In this document: piece by piece, positions 8,038 through 15,201 of the stretch
Layout: each line of letters begins with the position of its first letter
Position numbering within the stretch: position 1 is the first letter of the stretch
Assembly (NCBI GenBank): GCA_016709005.1
Contig: JADJEU010000012.1
Location: 1-64,000, forward strand
Length of the DNA stretch: 64,000 nt
Source: Crocinitomicaceae bacterium
Lineage (GTDB): Bacteria > Bacteroidota > Bacteroidia > Flavobacteriales_D > Crocinitomicaceae
Direction of reading: 5' to 3'
The notes under the pieces: model-generated
What the model saw: only the letters and a program-made list of their open reading frames with translations
The model's database searches: none
Told to the model about the DNA's origin: nothing
Program-made: the position numbers and the translations under genes

Positions 8038-8790
8038 ATGAATGTTTATGTCGATGGTCAGCGGTTCATAAGTATGCCGGGAACAAAAAATATCTATAAA
8101 GAAGATGGAGCGTTCTTTCATTTTTCACCAATTGATGGAGACTTTAGTCAGCAAAAAAGTACAACTGTACACACGTCGCTTTCACATACTTGGGGAAGAC
8201 CTTCAGATGAAGGGGCCGAGTACGATATGATTATGTTGGATTTTTTCTATAACGCATGGCTAATGTCTGATGGTGAGCATAAAATTAAAATAGAATTAGT
8301 GTTTTATTTACCACCAAACGGTGCAACACCACAACAGCAATATCAGGCCGCTTTTGGCACGCATAAAGTTTTAGCTTCGGGAGAATTTACTTTGAACACC
8401 ACAGCTGCCGGTAAGTTAACAACGGGTAAAAAATTGTGTAACATGCCAGATATTAAAAATGAAACGCAATATTGGAATAGAAGCCTTACAAAAATAACTG
8501 CGGCAACCGAGTGGATAAAAAAGGCTGTTGATGCTGAAACAACGGTTTTAAAAGTTGTTGACGGTGATGAGTGGACCTACAACAAAAATTATTATGGTGT
8601 GATTTTAAGCAGAGAACTCTGGGGAATGGCTTATTTGAAAGATAACAAAACAGGACTGTATTACACACGCACAATTAATTTTAAAGAAGAGAACATTAGC
8701 AGCGGCGGATCGAAATATGGAGCAACAACGTGGGAGTGGGTTGACTATGACAATTCTGCAAAAAGATGGTGCAAAGAGTGTTTGAACTAG
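8038..8790 (+). CDS. Unknown protein, probable C-terminal half of the preceding gene
   Basis: Not recognised. The 250-residue reading has no signal peptide of its own, which fits its being the second half of the secreted protein upstream. Its frame is open across the junction (reading SLA before the first Met), so restoring one base gives a continuous protein. Visible features: a middle part repeating the LASGxF motif of the first half, a C-terminal part rich in aromatic residues (ELWGMAYLKDNKTGLYYTR, TWEWVDYD), and a final CKEC. It is followed by a 34-bp palindrome and a small histidine kinase gene. No function is proposed. Confidence 0.65.
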   Translation: MNVYVDGQRFISMPGTKNIYKEDGAFFHFSPIDGDFSQQKSTTVHTSLSHTWGRPSDEGAEYDMIMLDFFYNAWLMSDGEHKIKIELVFYLPPNGATPQQQYQAAFGTHKVLASGEFTLNTTAAGKLTTGKKLCNMPDIKNETQYWNRSLTKITAATEWIKKAVDAETTVLKVVDGDEWTYNKNYYGVILSRELWGMAYLKDNKTGLYYTRTINFKEENISSGGSKYGATTWEWVDYDNSAKRWCKECLN

Positions 8791-8846
8791 TCAAAAATCA
8801 TTAAAAATAACCGCGTAAATTAACCCAAAACAAAGATTCATTTGTA

Positions 8847-8880
8847 GGCAGAATTTCTTTTGTACAAAAGAAATTCTGCC
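8847..8880. repeat. 34-bp perfect palindrome
   Basis: The 17-base half ggcagaatttcttttgt is followed immediately by its exact reverse complement, giving a fully self-complementary 34-bp site. It lies 56 bases past the stop of the secreted-protein ORF and before the kinase start at 8905. As RNA it could form a long hairpin, but no T-run follows, so it is not a standard intrinsic terminator. A binding site for a dimeric regulator, or a processing hairpin, is possible. Confidence 0.85.
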
Positions 8881-8904
8881 GAAGATGAACTAAAACCAAA
8901 ACTC

Positions 8905-9336
8905 ATGCATCCAGCTGCTGATATGAATGATAGGGTGATGCAGGAGGTGAATCATCATGTAAAAAATAATTTGCAGATTGTTTCCAGTTTATTGGATTTG
9001 CAAATGGAGTTTGCAGGAGAAAAATCTACCGGTGATATCATTCAAACAGTGAAGCAACGCATTCAAAGCATGGCTATTTTGCATGATCAACTTTGCAATT
9101 CGGCAAGTGAAGGAACCATTGAGATCAGCCAATATTTGAAGTCGGTTATGAATCAAACCTGCGTATCTTTTTTAGACGATATTACAGTCAAAGCCAAAAT
9201 TTCGGTTGAACAGTGTTGGATTTCACAGCAGAAATTATTACTGCTTGGTTTAGTAGTCAATGAACTTTTGATGAATGCCCTGGCCTTTGGACGAAATGAA
9301 AAAATGAAGCGCTGCTTTATTTGGAAGGATTTGTGA
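8905..9336 (+). CDS. HisKA_2 sensor histidine kinase, main part (frameshifted)
   Basis: A small soluble histidine kinase without a sensor or membrane segment. The HisKA_2 phospho-acceptor box is VNHHVKNNLQIVSSLLDLQ, with H17 (counted from this ATG) the likely acceptor. The N-box of the ATPase domain is VNELLMNALAFG. After RNEK the frame is lost: the true sequence continues as NEALLYLEGFVTGKN in the ORF ending at 9536 if the six-A run at 9299-9304 has seven. Rejoined, it has about 210 residues. A TTG start at 8860 would place the start inside the palindrome, so ATG 8905 is preferred. Its input may come from another protein, and the LytTR regulator at 6.3 kb is a plausible output. Confidence 0.85.
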   Translation: MHPAADMNDRVMQEVNHHVKNNLQIVSSLLDLQMEFAGEKSTGDIIQTVKQRIQSMAILHDQLCNSASEGTIEISQYLKSVMNQTCVSFLDDITVKAKISVEQCWISQQKLLLLGLVVNELLMNALAFGRNEKMKRCFIWKDL

Positions 9337-9536
9337 CAGGTAAAAACTATAGTTTAAAACTTTCGGACAAGGGAAATGGTTTTGTTGATTCAACCGAATT
9401 GCGAAAGGGAAAATTGGGTTTGCGTTTAGTGGATGGATTAGTAAAACAACTCAGAGGTAAAATAGAGCAACGTAATGAAAATGGTGTCTTGTGGAAATTA
9501 CAAATTCCGATTGAGCATGTGGTCGCTTGTCAATAG
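9321..9536 (+). CDS. HisKA_2 histidine kinase, C-terminal ATPase piece
   Basis: The end of the kinase begun at 8905, in a different frame because of the one-base break at the six-A run 9299-9304. It carries the G1 box (LSDKGNGFVD) and G2 box (LGLRLVDGLVKQL) of the HATPase domain, in the same order as in the TPR kinase at 10.6 kb (DNGIG, SLGMKM). Without this piece the kinase could not bind ATP. The TTG at 9321 is only the formal start of an ORF and is not expected to be used if the gene is intact. Confidence 0.85.
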   Translation: MEGFVTGKNYSLKLSDKGNGFVDSTELRKGKLGLRLVDGLVKQLRGKIEQRNENGVLWKLQIPIEHVVACQ

Positions 9537-9580
9537 ACACAATGTAAACACACAAAAAATAATTTCAAAAAATTAAATAT

Positions 9581-10012
9581 ATGCAACCAACATTTGAATC
9601 AATAAAGTCCCTTATCGTAAGTGAAGTATGGGAAGGCAATCAAGTGAAAGTGAAGTTCAAAGCTTCTAATCAAACGGATCCAATTGAAACCATGGGAATA
9701 GCAATGCCAAGTCCTGAAGAAATTCAAAAGAGAGCTATGATGGGTGCTGCAAAATCAGCTGCATCAGGAATGGCAATTAGCACTGGTGCAAATGCACTTG
9801 GCAATCTGGCTGGTGTAAGTGGCTTAGGAAGTGCAGCAAGCAGCGCTGCGAGCAGTGCTGGCCTTGGTTATCAGATGGATGTAAACAGTTTGATGCATGT
9901 GGATTTAACAGATGAAGTGAAACAACGTACGATCACAAATGCGTTTGCTGGTTTAGCCATGTATTATCAATTCGAAAATAACCAATGGGTTTATAAGGCT
10001 CCTGTGGTTTAA
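9581..10012 (+). CDS. Hypothetical protein with Gly/Ala/Ser-rich central segment
   Basis: Not recognised. The protein has 143 residues, no signal peptide, a charged N-terminal part, and a central stretch (about 54-95) rich in small residues (MMGAAKSAASGMAIS, GLGSAASSAASSAGLG), like a glycine zipper that could pack into a membrane or a fibril-like assembly. The C-terminal part (AMYYQFENNQWVYKAP) is ordinary. It sits 44 bases past the small kinase gene and 30 bases before a lipoprotein gene on the same strand, so it is probably part of the same transcription unit. Confidence 0.75.
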   Translation: MQPTFESIKSLIVSEVWEGNQVKVKFKASNQTDPIETMGIAMPSPEEIQKRAMMGAAKSAASGMAISTGANALGNLAGVSGLGSAASSAASSAGLGYQMDVNSLMHVDLTDEVKQRTITNAFAGLAMYYQFENNQWVYKAPVV

Positions 10013-10042
10013 TTAATCTTAACTCAAAATCAATCACAAATT

Positions 10043-10478
10043 ATGAAAAAAAATACATTTTTAATTTTTACATCTGCTATTTTGCTTGCAAGCTGCGGCG
10101 GAACTTCTGGAGATACCAATGGAGTAACAAATGAAGCAAACGGAGATACACCGCTTGAAGTTAAACCGGTTAATTGGGAGAATGTTTTAGGCACGTGGAT
10201 CATTCAGGATGAAGAAGTACTCACCGATAAATCTTTGGCTGGAAAAGAGATTACGTTTGTTCAGGATTCTATTTTTTACTATGACGAAGCGGGGGCTCCT
10301 GTTCATCGTTTTTTAGAATTTGATGAAACATACGGGCCAAAAATTGAAACGGTGAAAAACAGGTGAAATGGGAAATGCGAAAGTATCAAATCCCGTGTCA
10401 ATGAATTTTCACGAATCGCAACCAGATAAATTAATGTTCACTGAATCTGGAAAAACGATTCCAATGAAAATGAAATAG
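10043..10478 (+). CDS. Small lipoprotein (frameshifted)
   Basis: A lipoprotein: signal peptide ending LLASCGG with lipobox cysteine at residue 18, then a Thr/Asn/Gly linker and a small domain (ENVLGTWIIQDEEVL, FVQDSIFYYDEAG) of lipocalin-like or DUF4488-like appearance. The ORF as read stops at 10366 after ETVKNR. Removing one A from the five-A run near 10352-10358 continues the frame as TGEMGNAKVSNPVSMN to a stop at 10478, giving 144 residues. The restored tail has good local composition and ends just before a strong terminator, which supports the longer gene. Function unknown; probably the last gene of the unit begun at 7241. Confidence 0.75.
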
Positions 10479-10506
10479 TCTTTTTTTTAGATTGCCTTTT
10501 GAAAAG

Positions 10507-10534
10507 AAGCTCCCTTTAACCGGGGAGCTTTTTT
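10507..10534 (+). terminator. Intrinsic terminator after the lipoprotein gene
   Basis: Stem aagctccc (10507-10514) pairs with gggagctt (10523-10530), followed by a run of six T from 10529. It lies 29 bases past the restored stop of the lipoprotein gene and separates that unit from the TPR kinase gene. Confidence 0.88.
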
Positions 10535-10589
10535 GTTTTATGCGATATTTTCGAAATGATTACTTTTAACCAACAATCAGGCTTTTGGA

Positions 10590-12518
10590 ATGAATCGTTT
10601 TATTTTAGTTTTTGGTTTGATCATCATGCTTTCCTTTTCAGGAAGAGCTCAGTTTGACGTGTGGTTGGCAAGCCTTGAGAAACCATCTGTTTCGAATAAG
10701 GAGAAGGGATTTTATGCAGACAGTTTATTAATTCATTACCGCAAATCAAATCCAGATTCGGCTTTATATTTTGCCAGAAGAGTGCTTCACTATGCTATGT
10801 TGGATCAGGATACATCGTCTGTCGATTATGCGCTGATGCACTTAGGATCGCTGATGCGTATTAAGGGTGATTATGATTCATCGTTCTACTTTTACAACCG
10901 AGCTTTGGAGTCTTACAAAGCGCAAAATTATGAAGAAGGTATTGCAGCCATGTATAATAATTTGGCAACGCTTTATAAAACGCAAGGTCGTTATGATAAG
11001 GCCATCAAAAATTATCATGAAGCCTTAGAGGGCTTTAAAAAAACTGAAAATTTTAATGCGCGCGGTAATCTCTATTCCAGTTTTGCTGGCTTGTATTTCA
11101 AATTAGAAAATTACCAAAAGGCTTATGACTATTGGTCGTTGGCTGAAGCTGATTTTATTCGTGATGGATTCAGTTATGAAATTACTCATTGTTACAGAGG
11201 TCATGCGCGCTTGTATTTTGAGTGGAATAAACTTGATCAAGCTGAAGAAACGCTGAAAAAGGCAATTGATTTAGATCGTCAGAATGGGATAGATGTTTTT
11301 ATTCTGGAAGATTATTTATTGTACTTAGAATTGTGCAATCGCAAAAAGGAGTATGCTCAGTTTCCATCGCTTGCGGATTCTGTTTTGTATTATTTGAAGA
11401 ATATCAACAACCCACTTAATAAGGCAATTTACTTTGAGCAAAACGGCGATTATTTTTCAGCAATTGAAAATTATCCTAAAGCTTCTGAGTCCTATGATTC
11501 GTGTTTGGTAATGTTCAGAAATGGTCATTTACCTGAAATGCCAGAAATGCATCTACGCATTCTCAAAAAGGTATTTAAGACAGATCTTCAGTTAGGTTTA
11601 TTAAAAAGAACGATCAGATTATGGACAGAAATCGAAACATTAGAAGAACAAGTGAGCGAATTGCGAAAGGATCGCATTACTCAGGAAATTGACGCTACCT
11701 ATGACTTGGCCGATAAAGAAGAAAAAATAAATTTACTCGACGAGAAAAATCGGGCAGCGCAAGAGATTGTTCTCAAAGAACGAGAGCTTAAAGAAAAAAG
11801 TGAACAGCAGGTTTTGCTTTTGGGGATTGCGATTCTTGCATTCTGTGGCTTTTTGATTTATGTGATTTTAACGAATCGAAAACTAAATCGCACGCAAAAG
11901 GAATTGAAAAAGAATGTAGAGCAGAAAGAATTTTTATTCCGCGAATTGAATCATCGTGTTAAAAATAATCTGCACATCGTAAATAGTTTTTTAGGTATCG
12001 AAATGCATGGAAAATCAGATGAAGTTCAGGAAATATTAAAGGTTTGTGAGAGTCGCATCCACAGTTTGGGACTCATGCATGAAATGCTCTACCAGGGCGA
12101 TATTACGGGGCAAGTTGACCTGAAATCATATCTTGAAAAGTTGAGTGCTTTTCTTTCAAAGACCTTGGTGAATGAAAATACAACCATCACCATTCAATCA
12201 CCTGAAGAGATTTTAGTGTCTGGTCAAAAAATAGTATTGATTGGTTTAATTACAAATGAGTTAGTCACCAATGCAATTAAATATGCCAAAGATCCGCAGC
12301 GGGATTTATCTATTCAGATCATGGTTCTTGTTAGCCCTGAAAATTTGAGCATATCAGTAACAGACAATGGAATAGGATTGAAAGAAGATTTTAATCCGCA
12401 GAAATCAAACTCACTCGGCATGAAAATGGCTTACGGTTTAACGCGTCAGTTAGGTGGAACATTTTCATATCAAAACGCAGCACCCGGTTCCAGTTTTATT
12501 TTCTCATTTAAAAATTGA
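10590..12518 (+). CDS. TPR-containing sensor histidine kinase (HisKA_2 type)
   Basis: A membrane sensor kinase of 642 residues. Order: signal peptide (1-20), a periplasmic TPR region (about 75-330, with repeats such as AAMYNNLATLYKTQGRYDKA), a coiled coil (about 345-405), one membrane helix (about 409-428), the HisKA_2 dimerisation domain with acceptor H455 (RELNHRVKNNLHIV), and a HATPase domain with N-box NELVTNAIKYAK, G1 DNGIGLKED and G2 SLGMKMAYGL. The TPR-kinase layout is common in Bacteroidota, and the usual partners are LytTR or similar regulators, here probably the one at 6.3 kb. It has its own gap after the terminator at 10507, so it is probably transcribed separately. Confidence 0.93.
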   Translation: MNRFILVFGLIIMLSFSGRAQFDVWLASLEKPSVSNKEKGFYADSLLIHYRKSNPDSALYFARRVLHYAMLDQDTSSVDYALMHLGSLMRIKGDYDSSFYFYNRALESYKAQNYEEGIAAMYNNLATLYKTQGRYDKAIKNYHEALEGFKKTENFNARGNLYSSFAGLYFKLENYQKAYDYWSLAEADFIRDGFSYEITHCYRGHARLYFEWNKLDQAEETLKKAIDLDRQNGIDVFILEDYLLYLELCNRKKEYAQFPSLADSVLYYLKNINNPLNKAIYFEQNGDYFSAIENYPKASESYDSCLVMFRNGHLPEMPEMHLRILKKVFKTDLQLGLLKRTIRLWTEIETLEEQVSELRKDRITQEIDATYDLADKEEKINLLDEKNRAAQEIVLKERELKEKSEQQVLLLGIAILAFCGFLIYVILTNRKLNRTQKELKKNVEQKEFLFRELNHRVKNNLHIVNSFLGIEMHGKSDEVQEILKVCESRIHSLGLMHEMLYQGDITGQVDLKSYLEKLSAFLSKTLVNENTTITIQSPEEILVSGQKIVLIGLITNELVTNAIKYAKDPQRDLSIQIMVLVSPENLSISVTDNGIGLKEDFNPQKSNSLGMKMAYGLTRQLGGTFSYQNAAPGSSFIFSFKN

Positions 12519-12545
12519 GAACCAAACTTGTTTTTGCAGGCAAGA

Positions 12546-12926
12546 CTATTTCTTAAAATAATCTTTCACAAATGCGTGCTGCTGATTCTCGGTAAGCTTA
12601 TCTGCATTTTTTACTTCAATCTTTACATGCGAAAAGTGATGATCTGCGCGCAATTGATGCAGTAATTCCACTTTCGCTTCGGTCGGTCCAAAAAGTAAAA
12701 CCTCATCGTAATTTTTGATTTGCTCACCTAATTTGGCGTAAAACAAATTCTGTTCAACTTTTGATTTTGTATTCAATCGCGTTTCAGCATGTTCTGAACT
12801 GTGATGATCACCGTGCTGAATAGAATGTTTGTCAACCGATTTGCAATCAAAATGATCTCCATGATATTCGATTACATGTGCATGCGCGTGATCCATAAAG
12901 ATGCCAAGTTGTTTCAGTGATTTCAT
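12546..12926 (-). CDS. His-rich small protein, possibly eRF1/host-attachment-like
   Basis: A 126-residue soluble protein starting MKSLKQLGIFMDHAHAHVIEY. An upstream ATG at 12968 adds 14 unlikely residues, so 12926 is preferred. The first strand and MDHAHAHVIE resemble the N-terminus of bacterial eRF1-like/host-attachment proteins (WMDxxxAxL), and DEVLLFGPTEAKVELLHQL resembles their C-terminal domain (LLFGPxEAK). The middle is histidine-rich (HGDHHSSEHAE). The family link is tentative and no activity is claimed. It converges with the TPR kinase gene, 27 bases apart. Confidence 0.7.
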   Translation of the reverse strand: MKSLKQLGIFMDHAHAHVIEYHGDHFDCKSVDKHSIQHGDHHSSEHAETRLNTKSKVEQNLFYAKLGEQIKNYDEVLLFGPTEAKVELLHQLRADHHFSHVKIEVKNADKLTENQQHAFVKDYFKK

Positions 12927-13020
12927 AGCTACAAGAGTTTTAGTGTAGGTCAAAGGTAGACTATTCAATTGGTAGAAAACTGAATCTGAGACAGCGTGAG
13001 GACTGATTTATGTCATTTAC

Positions 13021-13299
13021 TTCACCATCCCGTGCTGCGAGGCGGAGGGGCGGGGGGTGGTGTGGGGGGGGGGGGTGGGCGGGGCGGGTGAGAAGTGTTG
13101 GAACCGGTAATAAAATCAGAAAGGTATAGTGAAGAATCGTTTTCATAAAGAAGAATATTTGTGGGCACAAAACTCTTCTTTAGATTCAGTCTAAACAATA
13201 CCCTTAAAAAGGTATTCACCCCTTTTGAATGAAATATACCTTAAAAGTGGTAGTGGATTTTTTGCAGAAAAAATTATTCACCATCCCGTGCTGCGAGGC
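13021..13299. other. 23-bp direct repeats enclosing a poly-G/C anomaly
   Basis: A 23-base sequence (begins ttcaccatcccgtgctgcga) occurs exactly at 13021-13043 and again at 13277-13299, 256 bases apart. Just after the first copy the DNA turns into a G-rich tract (about 13044-13090) with twelve G in a row at 13064-13075, quite unlike the AT-rich surroundings. The second copy lies inside the acyl-CoA dehydrogenase-like gene. Reading the first copy on the - strand gives ASQHGMVK and a stop, a credible native C-terminus. The block therefore looks like an insertion, a misassembly or a low-quality read end between two copies of the true gene end. Confidence 0.8.
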
Positions 13300-14268
13300 C
13301 ATCAACACATCTTTGAAAGCGTGATGAGCTAGCGTGTTTTCATCTGCAAGTGTGATTCCGGTCTTATAATAAAGATCACAGGTTGCATCAAAAAGGGAAC
13401 GACTCATTAAGCGAATTCCGTTTTGCAAATTCAACGCATGATGTTCTGTGAAAGGTGAATCACCTTCCGCCAGCGACCAATAACGTTGGGCTAATTGGAG
13501 CATCGACGATTGATCTGATTCCAGTTTGTAGCGAATGTTTTTAAAATCGGTTTCAAAATTGCGGATCTTCTGCTGAAATTCATTTTCGAGATGATTGGTA
13601 AAACATTTTACCGTGCCAATCAAAGTTGAAATCATGCAGAATCGCGCAAAAATATCAAAAGGAATTTTTGAGATTGGATAGATGTCATCGTGTTTTGGAA
13701 TGCCAATGTCAAAAACAAAATTTTCAGGTACAAAAACATCTTGCACTTCAAAACTGAAAGATGAAGTTGCTTTCATCGCAAACATATTCCAGCTGTCTGT
13801 AATTTTTACCTGATCGCGTGTAAAGATGATGGAATGAACTCTTCCATCTTCAAATACTGCGTTAGCCGAAAAGTGTGTGGCATGCGCTGCCCCGCTGCAT
13901 TTATCCCAGCTTCCGGTTAATTTGAATCCACCATCAATTGGCAAGGCTTTTCCAGTTGCATGACCGCTTCCGGCAATCACGGCTTTAGAATCTGAGAAAA
14001 TTTTCTGTGCAGTTTCAGCGTCAAAAAATCGATAGAAATAACCTGCACCACTTCCAAGATTTACATTCCATCCAATGCTGCCATGAACGGCTGATGCTGC
14101 AATAATTTGTTCCAATCCATCAGACAATGAAAGTTCAGCGCCGTTGAGATTTTTAGGCGTGAATGATTTAAACCAATTGCGTTGGTAAATTTCGGCAAGC
14201 CATTCGTTAGAAAAAGATTTTGATTGATAGGATTCTAAATCAATCTTAAAGTTGGGAAAGGAATTCAT
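13216..14268 (-). CDS. Acyl-CoA dehydrogenase-like flavoprotein
   Basis: A protein of the acyl-CoA dehydrogenase superfamily, nearest in look to the type-2/DszC-like flavin-dependent group: GSIGWNVNLGSG, AGSGHATGKALPIDGGFKLTGSW (residues split around the middle strand), then an all-helical C-terminal domain. The start MNSFPNFK at 14268 is preferred over an ATG eight codons earlier. The last 19 or so residues after MASQHGMV (NNFFCKKSTTTFKVYFIQKG) come from the anomalous block at 13021-13299. If that 256-bp block is removed, the gene would end at 13017 with MASQHGMVK and have 331 residues. No catalytic base can be identified with confidence. Substrate unknown. Confidence 0.8.
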   Translation of the reverse strand: MNSFPNFKIDLESYQSKSFSNEWLAEIYQRNWFKSFTPKNLNGAELSLSDGLEQIIAASAVHGSIGWNVNLGSGAGYFYRFFDAETAQKIFSDSKAVIAGSGHATGKALPIDGGFKLTGSWDKCSGAAHATHFSANAVFEDGRVHSIIFTRDQVKITDSWNMFAMKATSSFSFEVQDVFVPENFVFDIGIPKHDDIYPISKIPFDIFARFCMISTLIGTVKCFTNHLENEFQQKIRNFETDFKNIRYKLESDQSSMLQLAQRYWSLAEGDSPFTEHHALNLQNGIRLMSRSLFDATCDLYYKTGITLADENTLAHHAFKDVLMASQHGMVNNFFCKKSTTTFKVYFIQKG

Positions 14269-14330
14269 GCGTGCAAGTGGTTTGTCTTGCACGCAAGGTA
14301 CAAATTCCTTTGGTTTGGTTTTAATTTGAA

Positions 14331-14609
14331 TTAACCGGCAACGTAATAATTAACATCCATCCACGAACCACCGTTGTAACATTCGATTCCGTGCTGTGAT
14401 AAAAAGTGATGTGCTTGCCCGCTGCGGCCGCCTGATGCGCAGCACAATACCAGTGGAACATTCATTTGTTTCAATTCTGCAACGCGGTCAGCAATTTCAT
14501 TTAACGGAATGTTGATGGATCCTGGTGCATTGAATCCATTAAATTCTCCCGGCGTACGTACGTCAATAATTTTTGCGTTTTTTTCTTTGATGATTTTTTC
14601 GAGATTCAT
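14331..14609 (-). CDS. Rhodanese-like domain protein
   Basis: A single-domain rhodanese of 92 residues, for sulfur transfer in the cytoplasm. It has IIDVRTPGEFNGFNAPGSIN near the start and the active-site loop CCASGGRSGQA; the second cysteine aligns with the usual persulfide cysteine of the C-x-x-G-x-R-S motif. The reading can be extended upstream to 14729, but that part overlaps the neighbouring gene and is lysine-rich junk, so MNLEK at 14609 is the better start. It lies 13 bases past the DUF6132 gene; that pairing is consistent with a role in sulfur metabolism. Confidence 0.9.
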   Translation of the reverse strand: MNLEKIIKEKNAKIIDVRTPGEFNGFNAPGSINIPLNEIADRVAELKQMNVPLVLCCASGGRSGQAHHFLSQHGIECYNGGSWMDVNYYVAG

Positions 14610-14622
14610 ACGTGTTTGTTTT

Positions 14623-14874
14623 TTAGTTTTGGTTTTCTGTTTTGGTTGATTCTGTTTTGGCAGATTTGATTTCTTTTTTCTGAAGATAATCTTGCAAGGT
14701 GTTGAACAAAAGTCCGCCCATGACCGCACCGTAAATCATACTGTTCACCGGACTGGATGTAATTGCACAACTGCCGCTATGGCATCCTATGAAATAATAG
14801 TAGAGATAACCTCCAATGATTCCAATGCCGATTCCGATCAGCGTTAGTTTATTTTTTTTGAGTAAAGATTTCAA
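14623..14874 (-). CDS. DUF6132-like small membrane protein
   Basis: An 83-residue protein with two predicted membrane helices (about 10-30 and 43-61) joined by a loop GCHSGSCAITSSP with two cysteines. This layout (LTLIGIGIG...YYYFIGC.SG.C.ITS) matches the DUF6132 family as I remember it. The C-terminal tail is lysine/glutamate-rich and cytoplasmic. It is the first gene of a pair with the rhodanese. The cysteine pair beside a rhodanese invites the idea of sulfur handling at the membrane, but that is inference. Confidence 0.8.
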   Translation of the reverse strand: MKSLLKKNKLTLIGIGIGIIGGYLYYYFIGCHSGSCAITSSPVNSMIYGAVMGGLLFNTLQDYLQKKEIKSAKTESTKTENQN

Positions 14875-15027
14875 TTTGCCTTAATTTGAAGACAAAGTTA
14901 CGGTGACTGAAATCCATCTTCTGCGACTTTTGTTACAGAAGGGTTTTACTCATGTGATTAAGATCACATTATAGGTTTCGATCAGAAGTGATTTGTTAGA
15001 ATGATTTTTGGTTGTGTGAAAAGTGTT

Positions 15028-15119
15028 AAACACATAGAATCATAGGTTACATAGGCACATAGTTTAGTCCTGAGTTAGTCCTACTATTTTCAATGATTCT
15101 ATGTTTTTTCTATGTGTTT
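15028..15119. repeat. Imperfect palindromic repeat, ACATAG variant, copy 2
   Basis: The arm aaacacatagaa (15028-15039) is exactly inverted at 15108-15119, and inside are further CATAG/CTATG words at short intervals. It occupies the 327-base gap between DUF6132 and the CAP lipoprotein gene. The rest of that gap (14875-15027, 15120-15201) shows no ORF or RNA that I recognise, apart from what must be the promoter of DUF6132. Confidence 0.7.
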
Positions 15120-15201
15120 CAAAAAAACATTGATTCATGGAGAAAATGGCCTATTACTGGTAGAGTGCAGACATCAATTTCCAATCACAGAAGCATGGAT
15201 T

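Noticed and set aside
12961..13219. Two proline-rich reading frames (65 and 69 residues) on the - strand
   Set aside because: They arise from the poly-G/C tract of the anomalous block; the sequence is low-complexity and has no gene-like features.
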